Shown here piece after piece: positions 27,157-34,743 of a stretch of 64,000 nt of DNA. This DNA is from Mycobacterium bohemicum DSM 44277 (GTDB lineage Bacteria > Actinomycetota > Actinomycetes > Mycobacteriales > Mycobacteriaceae), in contig NZ_CSTD01000003.1 of NCBI RefSeq assembly GCF_001053185.1, positions 466,335-530,334 of the forward strand, read 5' to 3'. The notes under the pieces were generated by a model, which was not told where the DNA came from, did not search any database, and was given only the letters and a program-made list of their open reading frames with translations. Numbering within the stretch: position 1 is the stretch's first letter; the number at the start of each line of letters is the position of its first letter. The translations under genes were made by a program, and so were the position numbers.

Positions 27157-27400
27157 TCAGGAACACCGCCTGCTCAGCGGCGCCCGGTCGTCGTCCTTGA
27201 GGACGTGGGCATATGTCTCCACACAGAACCCCACGTTGGCGTGCCCGATCCGCTCGAGACCACCTTGGGGCTCAGCCCGGCTTTTTGAGCGCGCTGGTCG
27301 CATAGCAGTGCCGCGGATCATGGAATGTGCGGGCCGGTCCTGGCAGTCGGGCCGGGTTGGACGTGATCTGCGACCAGCCCTTCGACTCGCGCGGTAGCTT
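27157..27400 (-). pseudogene. Tyrosine recombinase (integrase) C-terminal remnant
   Basis: On the minus strand, in several frames, one reads FHDPRHCYATSALKK, then LSPKVVS, then ERIGHANVGFCVETYAHVL. These match the R-H-x-x-R box, the box II helix and the catalytic tyrosine region of phage/island integrases (usual forms HDLRHTHAT, SERLGHA and TYAHVLP). At least two frameshifts break it and the N-terminal half is absent. It marks this patch as an old integrated island. Confidence 0.75.
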
Positions 27401-27415
27401 AGTTCTCGCCCAAAG

Positions 27416-27811
27416 TCATTGCGAGGAAGTGACTTTGGTCACGACGAGCGCCGCTTCGTTGTACGGAAAAAGGCGGTAGAACACGCCGGATGGTCCCGTA
27501 ACGAGCGCCGCGCCCTCAGCCTTACTCAGCAGGCGGGGATTGGCTAGCGCGATACTCTTGCCGCGCTTGTGCAACACCGCCGGCCCGCCAGCCAATACAT
27601 TCTTCAACCAGTCTGATTCCAGCCCGTACCCGATGAGAACGACGAAGCCGTCGCGGGTGGGAAAAACCAGCAGCGGCGTTTGATACCGCTTGCCTGATTT
27701 GCGTCCGACATGTTCGAGGGTCCCTTGGCCTGGGAGCCATGGCGTGATCGACCGAGCCGCTGGATTGGTGACTCGACTATTGAAGTTTGCGACGGCCCGT
27801 GGCACCCGCAT
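27416..27811 (-). CDS. Deazaflavin (F420)-dependent oxidoreductase-like protein
   Basis: The 131-residue protein belongs to the split-barrel family of mycobacterial nitroreductase-like F420 enzymes (Ddn relatives). Characteristic parts are EHVGRKSGKRYQTPLLVF, which binds the cofactor phosphate, and GYGLESDWLKNVLAGG. Such enzymes reduce nitro groups, quinones or enones using F420H2 in the cytoplasm or at the membrane. It lies last in the minus-strand run that ends the catabolic cluster, 45 bases after the SnoaL-like gene. The substrate is unknown. Confidence 0.82.
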   Translation of the reverse strand: MRVPRAVANFNSRVTNPAARSITPWLPGQGTLEHVGRKSGKRYQTPLLVFPTRDGFVVLIGYGLESDWLKNVLAGGPAVLHKRGKSIALANPRLLSKAEGAALVTGPSGVFYRLFPYNEAALVVTKVTSSQ

Positions 27812-27856
27812 GGCTCCCTCATTCCCAACGACGCTCGAATTGAACGATCTCTGAAG

Positions 27857-28270
27857 TCATGCGGTCGACGGCACCAGGGCGCTGATGTCCTCGCCTTGGA
27901 GAAGCTTTATCGTCAGGTTCAGGTCGAAATAGTCGGTCCAGCGAGTGATCTTTCCCTCGTCATCGACGACAAAGGTCCCCATTACCGGGACGGCCGGCTT
28001 GCTTCCGTCCGGTGCCTGGATGTAGTCCAGGCGTTCGGTGAGCACCACGGAACCCTCGCTGGCGAGGTTGAGGATTTCGAAGGCATAGGCGTCGGGGAAC
28101 ATCGCAAACTGGGCGGCCATGTTCTCCACGATGGCGTCTGGTCCGGTGAAGGCGGGCATTCCCACATTCTGATAAACGGCCCCGTCGGCGAGCAGGGGGC
28201 GCAGCGCTTCGGCATCCCGCTGCTCCATTAACGCGCAGAACCGGCGGACGACATCGGCTGGCGAAGACAT
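27857..28270 (-). CDS. SnoaL/limonene-epoxide-hydrolase-like protein
   Basis: The 137-residue protein has the cone-shaped alpha+beta fold signature of SnoaL-like/LEH-like proteins: an N-terminal helix pair (ADVVRRFCALMEQRD), then DGAVYQNVG and the strand GKITRWTDYFDL, which contains the Arg-Asp type active-site residues. Possible roles are epoxide hydrolysis, isomerisation or cyclisation. ATG 28270 is chosen because AAAGGG lies nine bases upstream. The GTG six codons earlier would place that ribosome site inside the coding region. It follows the alcohol dehydrogenase gene in the same direction. Confidence 0.8.
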   Translation of the reverse strand: MSSPADVVRRFCALMEQRDAEALRPLLADGAVYQNVGMPAFTGPDAIVENMAAQFAMFPDAYAFEILNLASEGSVVLTERLDYIQAPDGSKPAVPVMGTFVVDDEGKITRWTDYFDLNLTIKLLQGEDISALVPSTA

Positions 28271-28348
28271 GAATGAAATCCCTTTCACGAGGGTGGGTGA
28301 ATCAACGTGCGGGGGCAGGAGAATGATGCGGATCCGTCTCCCAAAGGC

Positions 28349-29464
28349 TCAGTGGTCGTGGATGATCACCCCGCGAATATTGCGGCCGGCGAGCATGTCG
28401 TCGTAGGCCTCATTGATGTCGTCGAGCTTGTACTCGGTGGTGACGGTTTCGTCGAGCAACAGCTTGCCGCTTCGGTAGAGGCTGATGAGTCGCGGGATGT
28501 CGGACCGCGGGTTGGCTTCGCCGTACAGGCTGCCCAGGAGGCGTTTTTGGAACAGTGTGAACAACGTAAGCGGCAGCGTCGGCGTCACGTCGGACATCGA
28601 TGCCAGGGCGGTGGCCACCACGGCCCCGCCCTTTCGCACCGCATTCAGCGCGTCGTTGATCATCGCGCCTTCGAGCAGGCCTGGCGTGAGGATGGCCGAG
28701 TCGGCCATGACTCCACGCGTCATCTCGCCAACCAGTTGGGTTGCCTCCTCCATGGAGGTGGCAAAGTGCGTGGCTCCGAATTGGAACGCTTTGTCGCGCT
28801 TGCTCGGCTCAATATCGACGACGACGATGTGCTCTGCACCCGCCAGCCGCGCGCCCTGAATGGCACCGCTGCCGATCCCTCCGCAGCCAACCACGAGCAC
28901 CACGTCGCCGGGACTGACGCTGGCGGTATTGACGGCCGAACCCCAGCCGGTGGTGACGCCGCAGCCGAGCAGACAGGCGCGCGATAGTGGCACATCGTTG
29001 TCGATCTTCACCACCGAGGCTTCCGACAACACGCCCCACTGCGCGAAACTGCCGACGCCTGAGAGGGCTCCGATGCCCCGTCCTCTGGCTCGGCGCCGGA
29101 AGGTGCCGTCGGCCTGGACTCCCGCCAGGATGATCGCCCCGTAATCGCAGAGGTTTTGACGACCCGTGGCGCACCAGCGGCAGCGACCGCACGCCGGCAG
29201 GAAGGAGGTGACCACATGGTCTCCCACCGCTATGTCGCGCACTCCCGGACCGACCTCGTGGACGATGCCCGCCCCTTCGTGTCCACCGATCAAGGGAAAA
29301 CTCACCCCGAACATGTCGCCGGTGCGGATGTGGTGGTCGGAATGGCACAGACCGGTGGCTTCGAACTCGACGAGTAACTCGCCTTCCTGCGGCGGGTCGA
29401 GTTCGATCTCCTCCACCGACCACTTCTCGTTCAGCCCCCACAGAACTGCTCCCTTGGTCTTCAC
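28349..29464 (-). CDS. NDMA-dependent-type zinc alcohol dehydrogenase
   Basis: The 371-residue medium-chain dehydrogenase has catalytic zinc ligands in GLCHSDHH and GGHEGAG. The structural zinc loop is CGRCRWCATGRQNLC and the NAD-binding fold VVGCGGIGSGAIQ. Sequence style and length match the actinobacterial NDMA/mycofactocin-associated alcohol dehydrogenases, which hold NAD(H) tightly and need an external acceptor. The GTG start overlaps the ferredoxin stop (GTGA), indicating translational coupling. In this cluster it likely oxidises the alcohol made by the cytochrome P450. Confidence 0.88.
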   Translation of the reverse strand: MKTKGAVLWGLNEKWSVEEIELDPPQEGELLVEFEATGLCHSDHHIRTGDMFGVSFPLIGGHEGAGIVHEVGPGVRDIAVGDHVVTSFLPACGRCRWCATGRQNLCDYGAIILAGVQADGTFRRRARGRGIGALSGVGSFAQWGVLSEASVVKIDNDVPLSRACLLGCGVTTGWGSAVNTASVSPGDVVLVVGCGGIGSGAIQGARLAGAEHIVVVDIEPSKRDKAFQFGATHFATSMEEATQLVGEMTRGVMADSAILTPGLLEGAMINDALNAVRKGGAVVATALASMSDVTPTLPLTLFTLFQKRLLGSLYGEANPRSDIPRLISLYRSGKLLLDETVTTEYKLDDINEAYDDMLAGRNIRGVIIHDH

Positions 29465-29661
29465 GGCGACTCCTTGACGATGTGTATGGCACGCTCGGGG
29501 CAGTTGGCGATTGCGTTGTGTGCCCGTTCTTCCCATTCGGGGGGAATATCTTCTACGGTGACGAAAGCGATCCCTTCGTCGTCGATGTCGAACAGTTCGG
29601 GATACGTTGCGTAACAACGGCTGTGGCCTTGGCACGCCTCCCTCTCGACATGAAGTTTCAC
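29461..29661 (-). CDS. [3Fe-4S]-type ferredoxin
   Basis: A 66-residue ferredoxin with CQGHSRC (Cys10, Cys16, with His13 in the usual place of the fourth ligand) and a final CP at Cys54. This is the P450-associated 3Fe-4S class of actinobacteria. It very probably passes electrons to the cytochrome P450 at 33287. GTG 29661 starts five bases after the CoA-transferase stop, and its own stop overlaps the dehydrogenase start, so the three genes form one operon. No ferredoxin reductase is seen in the window. Confidence 0.9.
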   Translation of the reverse strand: MKLHVEREACQGHSRCYATYPELFDIDDEGIAFVTVEDIPPEWEERAHNAIANCPERAIHIVKESP

Positions 29662-29666
29662 GCTGT

Positions 29667-32015
29667 CTAGTCCAATCCGCCCGGTCTGGTCCCGATGACT
29701 CCTTTTTCTGCCAACGCTGCAATCGATGCGGCGTCGAGGCCGAGTAGGTCGCCGAGGATGGTTGCGTTGTGCTGCCCCAACGTCGGAGCCGTTGACCGAT
29801 ACCACGTGTCAACGCTGCGGTACTTGAAGGGAATCGCCGGCACGTGATGTGTTCCCACGATGGGATGATCGAGGCATTCGAAAAAGCCTCGTGCCGTCAG
29901 CTGAGGGTGCATCGAACCTGTCCTGGCGTCAGCCAAATCCGCAGCCGGAATGCCATGCTGAACGAGTAACTCTGCGGCGGCCGAGGAATCGTGCTGGCCG
30001 GCCCATTGCTCGAGATGCTTATCGATCACATCGTGTGCCCGCACGCGCCCTTCGTGGGTGTCCAACGCGGGGTCATTCGCCCAATCCGGTTCACACAGAG
30101 CCGACTTCAGCAGACGCCACTGCTCGTCCGTGGCGACCGAGATCGCCAGCCACCGCTCGGTCCCCGCGCACGGATAGAGCCCTTGCGGGGCGGCGTCGCG
30201 GCTGCGATTTCCCGACCGCGATATCAGGTTCCCGTAGGCGGTGAACTCGACAACCTGCTCGGCGGCTGCGTTGAGCGCGGACTCGACCATCGATACTTCG
30301 ATGAGTGACCCCTGGCCGGTCTCGTCGCGGCGCCGGAGACCGGCGAGCATGGCGAACGCGGAATGCATTCCTGCCAGTGGGTCACAGGGACCGCGGGGGA
30401 TCCGGGGCTGGTCGTACTCGTGGCCGGTCACCCACGCCATCCCGGTCATCTGTTCCATCGTTTGCGCGAAACCCACATTATTGCGCCATGGCCCGTCGAG
30501 CCCGAACGCAGGCATACGGACCAGCACGATTCGAGAGTTCTGCTCACTGACGGCCTCCCACGTGATGGCGAAATTGTCGAACACGCGGGGGGAGAAGTTC
30601 TCGACCAGAATGTCCGAGCATTTCACGAGGCCGAACAGCAGCTCTCGCCCTTCGGGCGAGGACAGATCGAGGGTGAGCCCCCGCTTGTTGGCGTTGGTCG
30701 CCAGGTACATCCCCGACCGCTCCCACCACTGAGGCTGAGCGGCGAACGCCGCGGCCGCCATCCGTGCGCCGTCAGGGTGGTCCGTCGACTCCAGGTGAAT
30801 GACCTCAGCGCCGAGTGCGGCGAGGATGTGGGTGGAGGAGGGGCCGGCCCACCAGGCTGTCGCGTCGAGAATTCGTATGCCCTCCAGCGGAAGTCGCGGT
30901 GCGCGGTCGGCGGCGGTCGCAATCCTGTTGTGGGCGGGTACTTCTGTCATTTCGCCGAGCGGGGGAGCACCGGCGGTGGGGGAGGGGCGTCGGCCATCGA
31001 TTCGGTAGGGCGCCAACGGGTGGGTGAAGCTTCCGTCGAGATACGTGCCCCACACGCCGCGCGCCGAGAACTGGGGGTGGTCCAACACGGTCTGGCCATT
31101 GTTGACCGGTGAGACGGGGATCCGCAGATCGGAGGCCAACGCGACGATCTCGTCCGTGCGGCGCTGCGTCGTCCATTCCCGCACAGTCCGATTCCAATCC
31201 TCCCGGCGTTCCCAGCGCGTCGTCGCGAGTGCCCACGCCGGGTCCTCGTCGAGCAGGTCAAGCCGGCCGATCATCGCCAGGAACGACTCGAATTGCTGGC
31301 GGGTATTGGTGTTGAAGCCCACCCATCCGTCCGCGGTCGGTTCGATGGAAGGGATTTCGACCTGTCGGGCCGGCAGGGTCAAAGGGGGACGACCGGCCAG
31401 CTCGTGGTAGAGGTCGGCGAATCCGCTGGCGCTGAGGTGACACGCCTCCAACAACGAGCAGTCGACGATTTCGCCTTGTCCGCCGAGTTGGGCCCGACGC
31501 AGTGCGCCAAGCGCCCCGACGGCGGCATAACTGGCCATGACCCATTCGAAGACTCGACCACCCGCTTGAATGGGCGGTTGGTCCGGACGGCCACGCAACG
31601 CCAGGGTTCCGCTCTCGGCCTGGATCGTGAACTCCGTTGAGGGTCGGTCCCGGTACGGCCCGGTCAACCCGTACGGAGACAACGCCACGATCACCAGGTG
31701 TGGCGCACGCGCTAGGAGGGCCTCGCGGTCGAGTGCCCCGGGGCCGAGGGAATCGACGAACACATCGGCGGAAACGATCAATGGCTCGAGGTCGGTCAGC
31801 GAAGTGCCAACGACTGAACGCTTGCCGGCGTTCAAGAATTTGAACAGCGCGCCGCCATCGCTTCGATCGCCGAACGTTCTGCGGCGGAACGGGTCTCCGT
31901 CGGGGGCCTCTACTTTTATGACCTCCGCTCCGAGGTCGGCGAACAGCTTGGTGCAGTACGGACCGGCGATTTCCGTCGCCCACTCGACAACACGAACCCC
32001 ACGAAGAGTGTTCAT
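29667..32015 (-). CDS. Double-domain CaiB/BaiF family III CoA-transferase
   Basis: The 782-residue protein contains two complete family III CoA-transferase halves, about residues 1-365 and 375-782. Each begins with the typical start (GVRVVEWATEIAGPYCTKLF and GIRILDATAWWAGPSSTHIL, both followed by LGAEVI). Where formyl-CoA transferase has its catalytic Asp, both halves show Glu (SLLEACH and SMVESALN). It moves CoA between acyl groups; the acceptor here is unknown. It is the first gene of the minus operon driven by the promoter with the shared palindrome at 32182-32200. Fusion of two halves may replace the usual interlocked dimer. Confidence 0.88.
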   Translation of the reverse strand: MNTLRGVRVVEWATEIAGPYCTKLFADLGAEVIKVEAPDGDPFRRRTFGDRSDGGALFKFLNAGKRSVVGTSLTDLEPLIVSADVFVDSLGPGALDREALLARAPHLVIVALSPYGLTGPYRDRPSTEFTIQAESGTLALRGRPDQPPIQAGGRVFEWVMASYAAVGALGALRRAQLGGQGEIVDCSLLEACHLSASGFADLYHELAGRPPLTLPARQVEIPSIEPTADGWVGFNTNTRQQFESFLAMIGRLDLLDEDPAWALATTRWERREDWNRTVREWTTQRRTDEIVALASDLRIPVSPVNNGQTVLDHPQFSARGVWGTYLDGSFTHPLAPYRIDGRRPSPTAGAPPLGEMTEVPAHNRIATAADRAPRLPLEGIRILDATAWWAGPSSTHILAALGAEVIHLESTDHPDGARMAAAAFAAQPQWWERSGMYLATNANKRGLTLDLSSPEGRELLFGLVKCSDILVENFSPRVFDNFAITWEAVSEQNSRIVLVRMPAFGLDGPWRNNVGFAQTMEQMTGMAWVTGHEYDQPRIPRGPCDPLAGMHSAFAMLAGLRRRDETGQGSLIEVSMVESALNAAAEQVVEFTAYGNLISRSGNRSRDAAPQGLYPCAGTERWLAISVATDEQWRLLKSALCEPDWANDPALDTHEGRVRAHDVIDKHLEQWAGQHDSSAAAELLVQHGIPAADLADARTGSMHPQLTARGFFECLDHPIVGTHHVPAIPFKYRSVDTWYRSTAPTLGQHNATILGDLLGLDAASIAALAEKGVIGTRPGGLD

Positions 32016-32156
32016 CGCCTTGTGACTTTCCGCGTCAAGGTTGTCGGAAGTGAGTTACCCGCGACGATGAGTGCACACACGCCACTTCTGTCCTCACGCT
32101 CGCGCCTATCGAGCAGGGTTTCTTGCATCCGCATGGTTGCGGCTTGGCTGGCAACG

Positions 32157-32200
32157 ACGCTAGCGACGGGAAAGCCAGAGTGTCAAGTGCGACTCGATAA
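32157..32200 (-). promoter_or_regulatory. Promoter and operator of the CoA-transferase operon
   Basis: Read on the minus strand: TTATCGAGTCGCACTTGAC (32200-32182) contains the palindrome TCGAGT-N3-ACTTGA. Its end runs into the -35 TTGACA (32186-32181). Eighteen bases later comes TAGCGT (32162-32157). The same arrangement recurs before the P450 and amidohydrolase genes, so this is the likely binding site of the local TetR repressor, placed to block the -35. Confidence 0.75.
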
Positions 32201-32230
32201 GTATGTCCGAGGTCGAGTTCGTCCGAGCTT

Positions 32231-32920
32231 CTAGTCGGCCGCACGCACCTTCGAGGCCCGCTGAACCCGACCGCCTCGCTTGGCCGGCGGGTTCGCGGTC
32301 GATGTGCTTACGCCCTTGGCGAGGATCTGCGAACCAAGTTCGATCTGCGCGCGGATGTCCGACTCGCCCGTACCGAACCAGCGTGGTCCGAGGCTCGTTG
32401 TGAAGATGATGAAGTTAGCCAGCAGCTCGGCGAACAGGTCGGCGTCGACGTCGGCCCTGATCTGGCCCGCGGCTTGGTAGTGGCGAACGCCTTCGGCAAT
32501 GACGGCCGTACGGCGTGCGTGATTGGGTTGGAGCACCCGCAGCGAGAAGTCCGGATCCGACAAGGCCCGACCGGAAATGTCCCAGCCGGGAACACCGCTG
32601 TCCCGGTCGTCGAGCCTTAACCTCGCGAAGAACAGCTGCTCGATATAGTCCTCGAAGCGCGCGGGCAGGGCCGCCACGACTTGCTCCTCGGCTTCACTGA
32701 CGAGATCCGCGATCTGTCGAGAAACGACCTGCTCGAAGATGCCTCGCTTGTCCCCGAAGTAGTGGAACAGCATTGCTTCCGAGCAGTCGGCGCGACGGGC
32801 GATCTCCTTCGTCGCCGCGGCCGCGTATCCCGCTTCCGCAAACACCTCAGCAGCCGCTTCGAGGAGGGCCCGTTGTTTGCCATCCTTGTCGCGAACTCGC
32901 CGCCGCGCGCCTGTAGTCAT
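32231..32920 (-). CDS. TetR-family regulator of the catabolic cluster
   Basis: The 229-residue TetR protein has the HTH in residues about 15-60 (AEVFAEAGYAAAATKEIAR, then CSEAMLFHYFGDKRGIFEQV) and a ligand-binding C-terminal domain. ATG 32920 is the first start before the domain. Further upstream open reading has no ribosome site. It sits between the minus-strand CoA-transferase operon and the divergent P450 gene. The three matching palindromes around it make it the obvious candidate repressor, with a pathway CoA-ester or substrate as ligand. Binding is inferred. Confidence 0.88.
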   Translation of the reverse strand: MTTGARRRVRDKDGKQRALLEAAAEVFAEAGYAAAATKEIARRADCSEAMLFHYFGDKRGIFEQVVSRQIADLVSEAEEQVVAALPARFEDYIEQLFFARLRLDDRDSGVPGWDISGRALSDPDFSLRVLQPNHARRTAVIAEGVRHYQAAGQIRADVDADLFAELLANFIIFTTSLGPRWFGTGESDIRAQIELGSQILAKGVSTSTANPPAKRGGRVQRASKVRAAD

Positions 32921-33286
32921 CACACATACTTTAGCGAGCACTCGTCGGCTGACGGGAAGCTCGCACGCGTGCTTCCTTCGCCACCCCGGGCTTTTCGGCC
33001 TCATCCTCTTTGTTTGCGCGCAATGCGGCGCGCTGATCGTGAGCTGACTCGGGCGGTTATCGAGTCCGACTTGACTCCGCGTAGCCGACGATTTACTGTG
33101 CTGCCAAAGCAAATTTCGGCGTGTGTGAGAAATCCGAGGGCCGACGCAGATGGCACATGGACCGTGGCACGTTTGCGGTGTTGCCGGAATGTGGACGGGC
33201 CCTCGGTGGGGGCTGTCTGTCCAGGCCGATCGCTGGCGTAGTCCCGAGGTCGGCATGCCCGCGCCCGAGGGCGGAAAGGACTACCC
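32921..33286. other. Divergent tetR - P450 intergenic region
   Basis: About 365 bases without a gene. It carries the P450 promoter with operator (33057-33099), leaving a leader of roughly 180 bases before the P450 start. The tetR promoter must lie in the left half but was not pinned down. No terminator or RNA element was recognised in the leader. Confidence 0.6.
33057..33099 (+). promoter_or_regulatory. Promoter and operator of the P450 gene
   Basis: TTATCGAGTCCGACTTGAC (33057-33075) has the palindrome TCGAGT-N3-ACTTGA. The -35 TTGACT is 33071-33076, and TACTGT (33094-33099) follows after 17 bases. Identical to the other two sites except for the central three bases and one more position. It may also regulate the divergent tetR gene. 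Confidence 0.75.
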
Positions 33287-34513
33287 ATGGTGAGCAAATC
33301 ACCGGAGGAACACGCCCGGAACCTCGACCTTCGTCACGAGGATTTCAACGATCAAGAATTCCTCTACGAGGTTTACGCGGTGATGCGGGAGAACGGACCG
33401 TTCAGTCACCAGGAAGTCCCGTTCTTGGGTCCTACGCCGGGGGGCGCCTGGGTCGCCACTCGCTACGACGACTGTTACGAGATCCTGCGTGACTGGCGCA
33501 GCTTCTCCAGCAAGCCCGTGGGGCTGGAGGGCAACCCGATGTCATTTGGAGACATCGTGATCACCTTGGATCCGCCACGGCAGCAACAGCTTCGCAAGGT
33601 TCTCAACCCGTATTTCTCGCCGGGCCGGATGAAGGAGCTGGAGCCCCAGGTGCGCGCGGTCACCGATGGGTTGATCGACAACTTCATCGAGTTGGGCCGC
33701 GGCGATCTCGCGGACGTTGCATGGCAGCAACCTGGGATCGTGTTCTTCCGGTACCTACTCGGCATGCCCGTGGAGGACGTGCCGCTCTACATCGAGACAG
33801 CCGACCTCGCGATCAATGGTGAGAGCGAAGAGGTCCGAAACGGGTCGATGACGAACCTCTATGTCCGCGTGCGCGAGGAGATCGACAAGCGTCGTGGTGA
33901 ACCGCCACGCGATGACCTGATCGATGTCTTGCTCGCCGCCGAGATCGACGGTGAGAAATTGAGCTTCGACGACGTTGTCGCGAATGTGATGCTGTTGGTG
34001 CAAGCCGGGCTCGAAACAACCTCTAGTGCAATGTCGTTCGCCTTCTTCCATCTAGGCACGCATGCTTCGGAGCGCGACAGACTCGTACGCGATGCCGAGT
34101 TGATGCCCACGGCGATAGAGGAATTCATCCGGTTCGCCGGTTCGGTCCACGGGCTGCATCGCTCGGTGGCGAAAGACGTTGAGCTAAGCGGCCAGAAGTT
34201 CTGTCCCGGCGAGACGGTCGTCGTGAACTATGCGGCCGCCAACCGCGACGCGCGCGAGTTCGACGAGCCCAACACGTGCATGCTCGATCGACAGACAAAT
34301 CGCCACCTCGGATTCGGAGCCGGCGTCCATCGCTGTCTGGGCTCCAATCTCGCCCGACTCGAGTTTCGGGTGGGTGTCCAACAGACCCTGAATCGGATAC
34401 CCGACTACGCCATCCCCCCTGGGGCAAAAGTTGATTTTCACGGGAACTCGGTCACTCGGGGCTACCGCGCCCTGCCGGTCGTCTTTACCCCTGGTGCCCG
34501 CGTCGGCCGGTGA
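33287..34513 (+). CDS. Cytochrome P450
   Basis: The 408-residue soluble P450 has the I-helix oxygen-activation motif AGLETTSSA, the ExxR-type core (EEFIRFAG) and the heme loop FGAGVHRCLGSNLARLE with the thiolate cysteine at residue 350. It hydroxylates an unidentified small hydrophobic compound using electrons from a ferredoxin, most likely the 3Fe-4S ferredoxin encoded at 29461. Start ATG 33287 follows GAAAGGA. It has its own promoter with the shared palindrome and leads the plus-strand half of the cluster. The specific CYP family cannot be given without a search. Confidence 0.92.
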   Translation: MVSKSPEEHARNLDLRHEDFNDQEFLYEVYAVMRENGPFSHQEVPFLGPTPGGAWVATRYDDCYEILRDWRSFSSKPVGLEGNPMSFGDIVITLDPPRQQQLRKVLNPYFSPGRMKELEPQVRAVTDGLIDNFIELGRGDLADVAWQQPGIVFFRYLLGMPVEDVPLYIETADLAINGESEEVRNGSMTNLYVRVREEIDKRRGEPPRDDLIDVLLAAEIDGEKLSFDDVVANVMLLVQAGLETTSSAMSFAFFHLGTHASERDRLVRDAELMPTAIEEFIRFAGSVHGLHRSVAKDVELSGQKFCPGETVVVNYAAANRDAREFDEPNTCMLDRQTNRHLGFGAGVHRCLGSNLARLEFRVGVQQTLNRIPDYAIPPGAKVDFHGNSVTRGYRALPVVFTPGARVGR

Positions 34514-34587
34514 GGGGGCGGCGGATAACCGCCCATATCGGCTTGCGGCCAGCGCAATAGCAGATCTCCAGGTGCGGCTCGACCAAG

Positions 34588-34631
34588 TTATCAAGTGCTA
34601 CTTGACAACGCGCCAGAGCCGCTCCTAGCAT
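34588..34631 (+). promoter_or_regulatory. Promoter and operator of the amidohydrolase operon
   Basis: TTATCAAGTGCTACTTGAC (34588-34606) contains a perfect palindrome TCAAGT-N3-ACTTGA (34591-34605). The -35 TTGACA is 34602-34607 and TAGCAT (34626-34631) follows after 18 bases. It is the most symmetrical of the three sites. It lies about 115 bases before the amidohydrolase start, in the 230-base gap after the P450 gene. Confidence 0.78.
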
Positions 34632-34743
34632 CAGGTCAGCCGGTAATCGGTATCCGTCTTGCGCGACGACGCCCTCATTGCTGCACCCGTTGCCCACTCG
34701 CCAGGCCCGACGAAAACCGGTTCGGTGAAACCAGGGAGGAACC

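Noticed and set aside
27076..27288. Plus-strand small open frames in the integrase remnant
   Set aside because: The minus strand explains the sequence through clear integrase boxes; the plus-strand frames have no support.
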